Assembly (NCBI GenBank): GCA_030248225.1
Contig: JASANE010004998.1
Span: 21,951 to 85,950, forward strand
DNA length: 64,000 nt
Direction of reading: 5' to 3'
DNA from: Trileptium ribeirensis
Lineage: Eukaryota > Nematoda > Enoplea > Enoplida > Thoracostomopsidae
Below, one piece after another: positions 32,183 through 44,990 of this stretch (positions within the stretch are counted from its first letter, which is position 1; each line of letters opens with the position of its first letter). Under the pieces are notes generated by a model. That model was not told the origin of the DNA and made no database searches. It saw only the letters and a list, made by a program, of their open reading frames with translations. The position numbers and the translations under genes are program-made.

Positions 32183-33622
32183 GGCTTGAAAGTTTTATTA
32201 AAATAAATTTTAGAAAACAAAAACGAAAAACAATTGGATAACTTGGATATCAGTTTTCAAAACTTTGAAATGCTGTGGGCTTTTTCGGTAGAGCGTTTCG
32301 AACACTCCTTAAAAGTTTGAAATAGGCTATTGAAACTTGACTTCAAGTTGCCGGAGTATGAAAATGAAAAATGAGTGTAAAAATTAAAAAGAATTATTAA
32401 TAAAACATTAACAATAATAGTAATAAATGCGATGGTAATACATTAGTAACATATAAATGTGATATCAATGTATAAATTGGCTTAAAATACATTTTGATAT
32501 AATTCAGTTACATGTAACAAGTAAATGACTTGTCCAACTACTGTTAACGCTCTATCGGCCGAATTAATTTGTGTACGGTACAATCAGGACTCCATCTCGG
32601 GTTCCATGATTGCAAGCGACGTACGCGAACCACGGCGCTGTCTAGGAGCTGTAGCTCGGTTCTTTAAAGAATCTCACAAAGCAAACGAATAACAACTGAT
32701 GTGCAAACGTACATCGTACGACAAACTCAGTCAACGCAACACAGGACAATATGCACTGCCGTCATTTGACGTCATGAATGGGTTAACACTGAGGGAATGT
32801 ATTTTAGGTACAGTAACCTGGAGCAACTATGACCAAATCCAGAATTACAGCTGCTGCACATTCCCTTGCCTGATGCTAGAGATGTGGGACAACAATGTCT
32901 GCAACTTGCATGGCGATTGCACAAACACCGCCTGTATACAGCCAGAAAACGGTCGGGCAATGTTGTCCGGTTAAGGTTGGCCCTACAGGGGCAGCCCTGG
33001 CTATAAGCGTGAGGCAACATTGCCATAGGCTGGGGCAACTTTGACTAATGTTTTTAGAAAATACTGTGGGCTGAATTGGTGCCAGTTAAATAGTATTTCA
33101 GGATCTGTTGTGAAGGAGAATTACGGCCTAGTGACGTTACGGCAAGTAGTCAAGGTTGCCCCGGGTGCCTATACTAGCCGTTTTGGACGTGTACCTACGC
33201 CGCGATTTGGCCCTGGTCTTTTCAAAGCCTGTGATCGAGACGAACGCTAATAACCGGCACGATAAAACTGTCGATGCTTTAATTACACGGACTGGTATCA
33301 GAATACCATTGTATTGGTGCAGTCTGAAATCGATAGGGAATAAGTTTACTGTTTTGTTGGATGTAACAGTTTGAACATGGGCCTGGAACGATCTCAAACG
33401 CGGTTCCAAAAGGCTCAATAGAAAGTATCTCATCACTGAAATCCTTCATTCCAGCGAATCAATGACGAACGATCCAACAGAATGCAATCCGACTGATATC
33501 TATTGTCACTATTTCGCCTACTACTAAGTGTATATATACAGTAGCGATGAAACAAGCATGGTATTATATCTGTGGTTGTGATTTTGTAACAGGCTTTCTG
33601 TTTGATACCACCTTAAGATACC
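32183..33622. other. Intergenic, no recognised gene
   Basis: AT-rich sequence upstream of the transporter start; its promoter must lie here, but I cannot point to a TATA box or initiator. Open frames at 32699-32974 and nearby have no family features. Confidence 0.4.
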
Positions 33623-33630
33623 TCTGGAAC

Positions 33631-34192
33631 TAGAGTTGCAGCCGGGTCCGGGTATTCCGGGTATTTTTCGAAGAAAAATCCGGGTCCGGGTCCGGGTCCG
33701 GGTATTTACCTCCAACAAATTCCGGGTCCGGGTCCGGGTCCGGGTATTCTTCCAAAGAAAATTCCGGGTCCGGGTCCGGGAATTGTAAAAATACCCGGAC
33801 CAAAGTTCAACAGTGTTGCTGTTGCCATATATACGCATTGAGCAAGGGCGTTGGATCATGTAAAGCGTTGAAATGAAACAGCATTCGTTTCTTGATATTG
33901 CGTTTATACCTGATCGCGTTCGTTAGCGTGTAGCAATAATTGCGTTCTTTTGTGCAAAAAGCTAAGGTCAAAAATAAGGTGGTTAGGGCTGGCAATCGAC
34001 TCCGAATGTTCCGGGTCTGGGTCCGGGTATTTTTTTCAATAATTCCGGGTCCGGGTATTTGTTCCAAAAATTCCGGGTCCGGGTCCGGGTATTTCTTTCC
34101 AAAAATTCCGGGTCCGGGTCCGGGTCCGGGTATTTCTTTCCAAAAATTCCGGGTCCGGGTCCGGGTATTAATTTTTAACTTTTGCAACTCTA
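33631..34192. mobile_element. Non-autonomous hAT-like element with CCGGGT arrays
   Basis: Terminal inverted repeats TAGAGTTGCA / TGCAACTCTA and the exact flanking octamer TCTGGAAC (33623-33630 and 34193-34200) define a 562-bp element. TAGAGxTG termini and 8-bp duplications are typical of hAT transposons. Inside each end lie clusters of CCGGGT repeats (33641-33785 and 34008-34168) separated by ATTT-rich spacers. Three clusters contain four GGG runs at 3-base spacing (33682-33702, 33724-33744, 34110-34130), a G-quadruplex pattern. There is no transposase. Confidence 0.9.
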
Positions 34193-34200
34193 TCTGGAAC

Positions 34201-35594
34201 CCCTGAAGCCTTATAGTGCTGCTCTGATAAGGGACACCACAACCGTATACAGCGTGTCAGACAACCAGTAATAGCCTATCGTATGCGCTGAAAACACGAA
34301 CGTAAACCTATTGAAGCCCTCTCGATAGTCATGAAATAGTCAAATGTTGGACTCTAAATAACCAACCCGTCGTATTTAGCGTACCGAACAACCTCATATA
34401 TCCTATTCGTGATGCCTAAACAAATAAAGACGGACGAAATTCCTGGAAATCCAGTTCTTCGACAGTAAAACCCTTGAAACCCCTGAAAAGGTGTAATATA
34501 GTCAAGTTAGACTTTAGAATACAAAACCAATGTATTCAGTCAGCATGATTTATAACCTTATTTGACGGCAAAAACACAATATCGTGCCGAAATTTGAAAA
34601 ATTGATACCTATTTCTGGCAAAGGGTACATAAACTATATTCAGGCCCACAGCGGCCCATGGAATAGTCGACAAAAAACGACGCTCAGCAAAATAGTGTTG
34701 TTAATCACGGTGAGCTGATTTCGGACTTCGTTTTGTTGTGACGCAGCAGTCGTGAGATATGGCTGCGAAACTCAGATACCCACATTATAAAATTTGGCAA
34801 AGAATTCCTAAAGACCAGTATTTGGCCATTTTGACCCAGAAAATCTTTCGGAAGCTTTTTAGTTTTCAACTATAGGGCACATCGTCCATAACTTTTGCTA
34901 TCGTATAAAATTTGTTGGAATCTACCTACTCTAACTTGCGTTATGAGCGACATCGACGTCCGGTTTCAATAAGGAATCGTAAAAATTATAGACTAGTCAA
35001 AGATTCAAAACTCCAAAGCATTGGCACAGGATATTTTTTATGACTACATTCTTGTCCTGTTTTTATGATCGTTGTAGGCACACCAGCTGTTTTGGAAAGC
35101 AGGTGATGAAAGCGGGGATTAGCGCTGTGGCGAAGTCAGTCCCATCCAAACACCGTTGTAGTTCTCTCACTGCTCTCCTGTCGACGACACTTATACTAGA
35201 ACCAACAATAAAATGTCAGATCTATGCAGGCAGCTGGACTAGTTGATATAAACTATATCGGACTGGATAAATTTGAAATATGGGCCCATATTATGTAAAT
35301 TAGCCTCGTGTAATTTTTACCTACCCTTACCCTCAACTTTCGCATTCTTCAATTGTCGTAGGGATAAGAGTAAAAAATTATTTAAGAGTAATTTTTCGAT
35401 CCGTGAGGAAAATATCCAAGTCAAAAATTACTTGCGACCAGCGGCTGCCTTCATACGTACCTCTCTTCCCCATGAGGTATGATAACAATTGGAATTGACA
35501 ACCGTTGAGTGAGTTGCTTCTTTCCACATACCGACTCATGAGGGGAGCTAACCTCCTATTCATTTAAGCATACGGGCGATGAATGTAGCTGAAG
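34201..35594. other. Intergenic, no recognised gene
   Basis: AT-rich sequence with only short unrelated open frames; nothing supported. Confidence 0.4.
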
Positions 35595-35832
35595 TTCACC
35601 GGGACCGGAAATTGTTAAGCTTTTGGCGAACATTGGCAGCCTATGTGCCAGCGGCAAAGGGCTTGGTTCGATTGCACCGGGAGCGAGGGTCTTGTATTTT
35701 CCCGCGAGTATGGAGAAAGATGCTACAATGTTTACCTTGACGGTAGGACAAATGGTGTCGACTAACCGACACCAACTTGTGTTGCGGTTCAGGCCCATGT
35801 TGCATATTAGAGATAAGACCGAGCAGGTTTAA
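35595..35832 (+). other. Unrecognised open frame, possible exon
   Basis: After an AG at 35593-35594 the frame reads SPGPEIVKLLANIGSLCASG, then GARVLYFPASMEKDATMFTL and HQLVLRFRPMLHIRDKTEQV to TAA. It is more GC-rich than its surroundings and alternates hydrophobic and polar residues like beta-strands. I recognise no family and no partner exon. It may be part of an unknown gene, a decayed element, or chance. Confidence 0.25.
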
Positions 35833-35835
35833 TTT

Positions 35836-38800
35836 TTAGCCTTGACTAGAATTTTTATAGGCTCGCTCGGATAATGTAATAGACTTGGTGGGCTACGGCT
35901 AATTCGATTAGCCAAATTAAGTCGAGTATTGGATATTTTGTTGTTATAGGTGATGAGATTTAGGCACGGTTAGGCAGAAAAATAGGCTGGGATTGGATCG
36001 AAAAATATTTTTTCTCATCCTCGGGGGAAAAATTTCGAAATTTGGCTAATCACGTAATATTTTTTGTACGCTAAAATTTTAGAACTTTGTGCTTTTGGGA
36101 GCGGAAAATAATTTTGCGTTTCAAAATTTGGAATTTTATTTTCTTGTTTGCGAAGGAGTAGGGTGGCGCCCTTCGGGTGTCCCCGGATCACATCTCCCAT
36201 GGAGAGATACGTGCCCTCCTTACTAAAGGCTGGATTCTCGCCTATTATCACATACCGCGAGCAATCTATAACTTATGCTGCATACATAGAGTACTTAAGC
36301 GAACAACCTGTCCAAAACACCACAAAACAATGAGCTGACATTGACAAAAACTATGAATTACAGTAGTAAAACGTAACAATATGTGATATATATGCTATTT
36401 CATATATATAAACAAATAAACGAGTATATTATTATATAAATTTAAAATTTTATTTTTTAAAATAAATATTTTGATAGTAAAAACAAACTTTGTACACTAT
36501 TCGAATACAAGCTCGGATGAAACATTATCTTTCATGTTAAGCTTGAATTAATTGCTTATACATCGGGTACTTTGAACGAGGAGAGGGCACCGGGTAATTT
36601 TCCACACCGTTTCGAAGTTATTTGGCCTTTTACCAAAAGTTGAAATATAACAAATTGTGATGTAAGTCTATAGCGAATTTATCACCAGCTCTCATGTGTA
36701 AATCCCGAAGTTAACCCACTCAAATGTAAATCATGTGCATGGGCAGAACTCAGTTTACGGACTGTGGGCTCAAATTTAGAATGTTGGGTCCCGGGTTGTG
36801 AGGACCGGAAAGGGTACTATCATATTTTTCCCGATGTATTTTATGAACAAAAAGTGTTTTAATCTATTGTTTAATTTCACGAATAGTTCGAATGGTCGTC
36901 AGCAGTGGGTCCAACTAGTACTAATAGGGATGCCGACTGCTCCGAATCGTATCGTTTTTGTAGATTTGCAGCAAATTGTTTAGAGTGCAGCCTGTGAACA
37001 ATTTGACACAGTGTGGGAGGCCATCCTCTTGATCCGTCTCTAATAGATCTGGCCCTGGATAGATTGCTCAACAGTAATAAGCGTTTGTCGGACTGACGGG
37101 TACTGTTTTTCTATTTCTGGGCCATTTGAATCCGACTTGTATTCTGCGCACGCTACAACTGTGTATATGTTCCGCGGGATTTCGGTACGTTGATGGATGA
37201 CTGAGTCGCTGAGGAGCGAGATTGATTGAATCACTGAGAAGATACCTTGTCCAATCTATTTTTAATCAATATTAAATTGCCGCTCCTTTCCAGGCACCCC
37301 AGAATGAGGGGGTGGCAGCTGCCACCCAGAAGTCAAGCTAGGGCACTTCCTTCTTTCTGCCATCCCCCCTTTAGATTTTCCAAAATTTTCCGTACACATG
37401 GCGAGTAAATACGGACTGACAACGGTCCTGGCCTTAGGAGACAACATATTTACCCTCTATGGGCACCTAGCCCAAAATGGGTTTTATATCAACTTACCTC
37501 CAGATGTGTTTTATTTTTAGTTGCGCACTTACCCTCATGATGTGTTTTCTTGCCCCCAGACTAAAATCTCTTTCGGGTGTCTATTCCTCTTCGCCAATTT
37601 TATTCATATACGTACTTATATGCTTTCTTCGATGTATTTTTAGTCTTCAGTGACTAAACGACGCAGGCATCGCAGTAGGCAATACTGTTAAGTCCAGTAG
37701 CCTTGCCATAGGGATACACGGAATGATATGGGGCGCGTTTCCCGTGTTCAATTCGATGTTCTTCCGTGAAAGATGACAAAAAGCGATGAACGCATTAATG
37801 TGCAACAGCTAGCAAAGTCGTTATCTGGGTGGAGAAAGTGGTTGCTACGATTTTGCAGCGCTTCCACGGCATGATATGGTCTCAATTGGGCCAGTGGTTT
37901 GGCGATGTGAAAAAGAAAATCACTACTATGTCCCAGCCGCACAATCACACAACCGTGTAGAGTTAATAATTTTGTCGACTCTCGCGTAAACATAATGGTC
38001 ATACAAACGGTTTACTAAGCGGACGTGGTTAGTCCCTATGACAACGTCCAGGGGCGCCGCTATGGCACGTGGGGTACACTTGTAATTCTCTTTTTTCTAG
38101 CTTGATATTTCCATATAAATATGCATGAAAATCTCGATGAGCAAATTTTTTTGCAACAAATCAAATATAATCAGGGTCCTGGGTACCTTAGCGCGCTTGG
38201 GAACTTCTTCAAAATGGGTGTGCAATGGCATAGATCTGCGACAACCACAAAATCTTGTTGGTCAACGCATCTGTCCCAGAAACAATTTTTTTATTAAGGA
38301 CTAAGCCATAAAACAAGCTTCATCTGTGCAAATACATTCGCTAAAGAAACACTGGAATTGAGTTTTCTTGAAATATTTATGCACAGCTTTATAGTAAAAC
38401 TTAAAACTTTTTCAGAATTTGTTATGCCTGGATAGATTTAGTATATCAATCGAATGCTATTTGAATGCGAACCTAACTCCGATTTATCGATTTACCTTGT
38501 TGGTCAGCGCATTAGTACCGTGTCTACATATAATTGGTTTTGATTAGCTTTTGATTTGGTTTCGGTGGTTTTGATTCGCTTCCGACGGTGCGATTTGGCT
38601 TGATCAAGTAGGTAAGCTGTATTTAATTTTATATCGAGCACACGTTTTGTCACCTTTTGACAGTTGATGTTGTCTTCGGGCTTACAGCTAAGAACTCGTT
38701 TTAGATCTAAGACTAGACTGACATATTTCCTTACGGGGAACAACTAAAAACATATCTGCCGCCGACGGAAGTTGTAACCCTGACGCCATTACCACTGGTG

Positions 38801-39400
38801 TTGCATACAGCTCAGCGAGGAGAGGGTAACATCGGCGTGGCTTGGATGGATAAAAGCTTACCCCTGACAGTGTCAGCCATGTGAATGACTGTGATTTTTG
38901 CGTGACTAAACTGAAAGCGAGCTATGCGATTTTGTAAAACCCGATGTGGAATCCACGTCTATTGCAAAACAAATAAAAAATCCCAGTTAACTGCTAGTCT
39001 ACAATTAGCGATTTTAACCGATCAGCTAGTGTTCATGATTATAACCTTTGTCGGACAAAAAGTTTTGCTTTAAAAATGTTGATGTTCGCGCACAGGAAAT
39101 AGCTTATTTCCGATTAACTGGTAACCGATTAATACAATAAGATTGTCAGTGGGCGCAGGTTCAAATTACCATCCACGAGAAGACTCATGCAATTTTTGTG
39201 GCCCATTTGTATGCGATCAAATCGCTTACAATGATTCCCAGCGTCCATTAGGAACGGGTCTAGCCATCCACACTGAGATCCATTAATGATTAATGGAGAC
39301 AAAACGGTTCTTAAACGCCCGACAGTGGCGAGACGATAATACAAACAATAGCTACGTTCAATTAGACGATAAACACGAACAGTGGCGTATCAACATTTTT
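35836..39400. other. Intergenic, no recognised gene
   Basis: Mostly AT-rich. It includes an AT-only-like stretch near 36370-36480, an 18-bp perfect palindrome GGGTGGCAGCTGCCACCC at 37310-37327, and an isolated hAT-like terminus CAGGGGCGCCGCTATGGC at about 38050. No gene is supported. Confidence 0.4.
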
Positions 39401-39410
39401 GACACGAAGG

Positions 39411-40279
39411 CAGGGGCGGTGTCCCACAATTTTTGTCAACGGAATTATCTATGCTGAATTACACAATGCAATATGTCTTTAACAAAAGTTGCCCCCAGAA
39501 GCAGGCGAAAACTGGGTGTCTTCTAAAAAGATCACTAACCATTATCATTAATCTTCAAATACAAACACAATCCAGCCACGCAGTTACGTTGGAGGGCAAC
39601 GGGCCTGTCGGCAGGGCAACTAGGTTGGAGTGCTGGTGGAATTTCAAAGAGAGTTTAAATTTGCGTATATATGATCAGCAAGGGTGTAGTCTAGGGGGTC
39701 TAGAACCTTCTTTTCGAAAAATTATTTTTTCATTTTGTCATGTCGCTGAAAGAAAGCAAGAGTTACGTCAGAAATGTTGTAGTCTGAACCTAAGGAACTG
39801 GCATCAGAAATTTATATGTAAGCCGGAAAAGAAAAAGAGCCGGAGTTCTAGGCTCTGGCTCAGCTCGGGTCTTCATGCACCATGTCCGGCTCGGCTATAA
39901 TTATGTTTTTGTTTTAGAAAAGAGCTTTTAAGAGCCGACTGCGGCTTTTCAATCAAGATACACTCGGTTCGGCCCATACTTACAGACAGATCCTACAATC
40001 TGAGTCGACTCGGCTCTTCGGACGCCTTTCCAGAGTCGAGCCGATCCAAGAGCTTAAATTTTCACCTCCGCTATATGCACAAAAATAAATTACAGAGATG
40101 AATTTTGGTCAAATTGTCTGTCAACGGAGAAGTTACAGATCATTTTCATTAGTTACTAGGTAACTGTGAATTTATGAAAAGAATTTTATTAGCGCCCACC
40201 GTTTGTCGCCCTTGCTCCTTTTCTCGCCGACGTCAGCGGGGCTACACCCCCGTTTTCGAAATCCTAGCCACGCCCCTGA
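39411..40279. mobile_element. Possible hAT-like element with AGCCG-rich interior
   Basis: The left end CAGGGGCGGTGTCCCACAAT and the right end, on the other strand, CAGGGGCGTGGCTAGGATTT, have hAT-type termini. The flanking octamers do not match, so these may be ends of two different elements. The interior 39836-40065 is packed with AGCCG/CGGCTC words. Confidence 0.4.
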
Positions 40280-43200
40280 TGAATAGTGAATTGAATATAA
40301 CAGTTGTTATCCATCGCAGCAGAGGGCTCCAGCTGGAGCAACGAGGCTCAGCCCCTGTTCCCCTTCTGCGACGAAGAATTATCACGTTTATCTTAGGACT
40401 GCTAAATTCGAGCACCTATTTTAAATTTCTCCAGCCCCCACGCCAGCTTAGCTGCTTCCAGCCTTACACAAAATTAAACGTGGGTAATACATTAATATCT
40501 AAAACGACAAGAAATGTGATCAATTTCCTAATCAAAGCGAAAATAAAACAGCGACAAAATATGATTCTTCAGAACATACACAAGCAGCAGTAGTTGTAGC
40601 GTATAGAAATAGCTGGGTGTTGCTCGAAAAGCTTGTCATGAAAACGTAGTTGTTGAGTTCGAAACTGCATATGTTTTGGTTCTCAGCGTACGTATAATTG
40701 TTCTTTCGAGGCTTGTCGTGAGTGAGTGAGTGTACAAGTGTTGGTGTGACTACTATTTACGCGTTCCTATTATATAACGTCATACTAAACTTAGTGCGGT
40801 TTGCTGCATTGTATAATATAGACTAGTACTTGGAGTAGGTTGCGGCATCAACGTGATGCATGGCTTTGAGTCTTTGTAAGGCTAATTGTAGACCACTATT
40901 ACATAGCATGGTGAAATCGCATGACGGTTTGAATGGCAATGATCGTGGTTCAGTTATTTGGTGCGGTCATGTTGGGAATAAAATGGCGATGCTCCGTCTC
41001 GACCGATAAAGCCAGCTCGACGAATGCTGCTACCGAGGCCGGCAGCTGTATACCGCTGTGAGAAAAAATTTTGCTGGACTGGATTTCAACATGGCGTCGT
41101 CCAGGAGGGGGTAATAAACAGCAGCAACATGAGAAACGAGATAAACGGTGATGACGAGCTAGATTTCCACTGGTTGCCAGTCGCGCTTGTATTATCAAAA
41201 CAGGATCCTCCTTTACCCACACCCTACTTATGGCTATACAAGTGCGACATGGTGTAAAACTGGGAAAATCCTGTAAAAACGGTAGCTTTATTGAAAATCT
41301 TGGAATTTGCTCCCCGTACTAAGCTGTTCTTTTTTATGGATATAATGGTACTCTACTCAGCTTAACTTGGGCCCAGCTCCGAAAACTGATCAATTCAAAG
41401 TTGGGCACGGTTTATTGACGAAAACGGCACAATCGGTTCTCATTAATGACTGGCATCGAGCATGTGTCGTTCGATACGGCATTTGGTTTATCCTTAGGCA
41501 GCGTAAATTCGGCCCGACTACATGTCGTCTTCATTTCAGCTTCTCACTCACACCAATAATAGGGGAGGAGGTTTAAACTTGACGTGAGTACCGTTGGACA
41601 AAAATTGCGTGTTCAGGTTTTGCGAGCCGGGGCTAAGCTTAATGTCAACTCTAGACATAATGAAATTGGGAGGATTTCAATGTTACCTTCAATTTCACTG
41701 GTTTTGGTCTTCTGAGTTGGTCATTAACGAGGGTGCTCAAAATGATATGCCCTGAGGTGTCTGATGGCTTGGACTCACCCAACTACCGTTAAGCGTGCCT
41801 CTAGCCGCTATGTGTCCGTGGCATGGTCGTATCAGAAATTATGGGCGCATACGTAAACATCTCTGATTCCATCACGTTTCATTGTGTTTGTTCACCTGGC
41901 TAGCAAATAACATATTCGATACATTGGCAAATAGCGATAGAACCATACTAGCATACATCAAATTCGAGGCGGGGCACAACCAATCGCACCCCCCCAACCT
42001 TGCGCTAACGTATAAGTTGATATTAAAATTTCTGTTGAACCGTTTTTGACCATCAAAGACCTCCGACTTTGAAATTTGGGAAACAATTTTTTGAAAGTTG
42101 GGAAACAATTTTAAACCAAATGATATTTTTTCAAAGCACTAAGCTAGAAATGACTGAAATTTTTGACATATATATAAATTTCTCAAGTGTTGCTAACTAA
42201 AACAAGAGAGTTTTAAGTTGCGATTAAACTTTAAGGCGGCTATAAACTTAAATTACCAATCCATATTTATATTTCTCACGCGGTTTATAAGGCCTAAAAG
42301 GATTTAGGGCTGCAACGGATGGAGGATATTTTAACGTCGAACTAAAACTTGAAACAATAAGCTTGCGTTAGTTGCAGGGTTTTTATATAAGATGAAGAAG
42401 CACTCCCAGAAACTGGGCGAAAGCTGCATCAAAGGAAGGGAAAATATTTTGTTAATTCTCAAAATTAAATAAAATATTTGAGCTAATAAATTAAGATTTG
42501 GTTTTTTTAATTTTTCAAACCAATGCTGAGCTAAAATTCCCAAATTATAAACGATGGATCACGTGACGGCTCACATCTCGTCACCATTTCGTTTGATCCC
42601 CATGTAGAACCCGCACTGAGATGAAGGCACATTTTATATATTTATCTAATGATTAATGGCTTGTATACTTTGATCAGTTGCATCATTTTGCGATTTTCAA
42701 TTTTAGCTATTTGGTTACCATCGATCACTTTGATACCGACAATTATTCAAAAATTTTCCTTGATTGATATAAGATTTTCTATGCTATTCGTATCGCTTTG
42801 ACAACCGTATCGTTTAGGGGTTTGCACACAATTTACGTTTAAGGATGCAAAATTCAAGCTATACATCATTGTTGTTTAAATTTCGGGTTTTGGTACAAGC
42901 CAAATACTTAAACTTCGAAATCGTTTTCGTGGAGCCGGGGACACCCACCCACTCCCCTTGGATACGCCCATGCCTGTTTTATATAGAATTTCCAGCATTG
43001 AAAATAGAGTTTATTCAGCAAACAGCATGTCTGGAGCATATTTCATTCCAATGTAATTTCGTTGTAGTGGCTATTTCGTTCAAATTTATAAAAAAGAGCT
43101 CTGTCGTGTCGAAGACGAAATGACCAGAGTGATCAGTTTCCGCAAATTACAAATCCAAAACAATGGGGGGAAATATGCAACAAATAAATTGAGATTTAGA

Positions 43201-43650
43201 GATGGCGGTAGGATGGAGCCGAGAGCCAGCAGGTCTGGGCGAGTTCGATCAGATCGGCTTCAAATGGAAAAAAGATGCAATATTTTTCACGTTTCAAAAG
43301 TAAGAAACATCAAATTTCGAACGCTGAATGGTCTGGGCGCATAAAAGCAAAACTACCAACAACGGCGGGAACAAAAGAGAATAATTATTGTGTAAACAAG
43401 ACTCGCTTGTTGTAGACAGTGTGAAAAACGTGGTTAGTCTCTTCAAATAACAAACAAACAAACAAAACAGCGTCAATGAGAGGCGTTGCTTTGGTGAATA
43501 AAGCAGCCGCTTCACTCTGGGGTGGGAAGTGTAGCGCTAGCTGTGCAGCTAACCTACTATTCTAGGTAACGAAATGATAGTTCTCTAGACATGAACCGCT
43601 TTTCAGGGTCTATTTCTTTGACGCAAAAATGAAAATGTACATTTTAAGAG

Positions 43651-43799
43651 CAGAGATGAGTTTTTCGAGAGCTCGGCGTGGCATCCATCCACCGTCAAAT
43701 CATAGGCTCTGGGTCGGCTCTGCGCCCTTCATATATCAAGACAGGTTCGGCCCGACTCTATGGCCCAAGCCATGCCTAAAATCGAAACTCTCACCACTA
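43651..43799. repeat. Short repeat with hAT-like ends and CGGCTC words
   Basis: The ends CAGAGATGAGTTTTTCGA and, inverted, TAGTGGTGAGAGTTTCGA match at most positions. The interior has GGCTCTGGGTCGGCTCTG and GGTTCGGCCCGACTC, like 39836-40065. No target duplication is seen. Confidence 0.4.
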
Positions 43800-44850
43800 C
43801 AAAAGACTGCTTCAGCGCAGCGAAAGTAGCTCGAGCACGCGACCTAACAACAGGTGAAGCGGAAGTTGTAGCTTCTCTTTTCGGATCACTCGCATGGTGC
43901 TAATCTTAAAACCGCGTCGCATGTTCACGCCCTGTTTTAATAAATAGCGCTCGGCATTGTGTGTAGCAAAAGAAGCTTGTATATCGTAGGCACAGATCTG
44001 GGTTTTGGGATGCATCCTGGGAAAGATTTGGTAAGTTAGTATTAAATGACTTTGATATATATAGGTGTTCTGGAGTCAAAGTCCCAGGTTAAAATGTCAA
44101 TTTGGAATCCCCAGGTTTTTCATTCCCCCTCTCATTTAAAGTTCTTCCATTCTCCAAACTTGAGAAGGAATCTCCTCCACTGTTAAATATTATGCCAAAG
44201 GGCATCCTACTGAAAACAAATACAGTTGTACTTTTCATACAAGTTTAAGTCAAACAAAACTAAACATCAGTCTGACACCTAAACTATAGGATATATGTAA
44301 TTAATGGCAGTTTATTACAGTTAGCAGCAAAAGGAACTTTATAAACAATTTAATTATGAAATTGTATATTAACTCCAGGGACCCAAGACAGAGTCAGTTG
44401 AACTCTTTTTTACTCTGAAATACAGATGGGCCCCAAATTTGGGACTACACTAAAAGGCACTCCGACGCATATCGGCCATCTCGGGTGCTCGAAGAACGGC
44501 AGAGACTTGAGTTGTTCATTTATGTCGCCCATTAGGTACCTTCACCTTTGTTTCCCCCGAGGCTTTTCTAGAATTCTCTATCCGAAGCCTGTTTTTATTT
44601 AACCACCGCTCACCCGCGATGAAATCTGTTTTTAAAAACAGCAAACATGCCTAATTGTAACAGCTGATGTATATATAGTCAGGCGACAGCTGAAGTTACT
44701 ATCGATCGAGTATGAACATGTGTAAAAGGAGTTGGGTTTTTTAGTTTCATAGAAAGTTTGTAGTTGTGAGTTTATGGAAGCAGTAAAGTAATGTTGGTTT
44801 CTACATTACATGTTGTCTTTAATATTGGGGAATCTCAATTTTCTTATTAT

Positions 44851-44990
44851 AAAGAGCCGAGACGAGCCTGGCATGCTTTTCGAACCTTGTCTAAGCCGAG
44901 CATAGCCGGACAGGGTGCGTGAAGTGTCAAGCTGACGGGAGCGCCGTATATGGTACACGAAGAGCCGAGACGAGCCGAGTGTGCAAGAGT
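44851..44990. repeat. AGCCGAG-rich repeat segment
   Basis: AGAGCCGAGACGAGCC occurs exactly twice (44853, 44961) around further AGCCGAG/CGAGC words. Composition matches the interiors of 39836-40065 and 43651-43799, so it is probably the same repeat family. The intergenic stretches between these repeats (40280-43650, 43800-44850, 44991-46980) have no recognised gene. Confidence 0.45.

Noticed and set aside
39150..39180. A third tRNA-like SINE (GGTTCAAATTACC box B)
   Set aside because: No box A at the expected distance upstream.
41024..41257. Overlapping frames on both strands near 41000-41250, possible gene
   Set aside because: No motif or splice structure; both strands are open merely because this patch is GC-richer and lacks stops.
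43643..43808. 8-bp target duplication around the 43651-43799 repeat
   Set aside because: Flanks TTTAAGAG and CAAAAGAC do not match beyond chance, so insertion limits are unproven.
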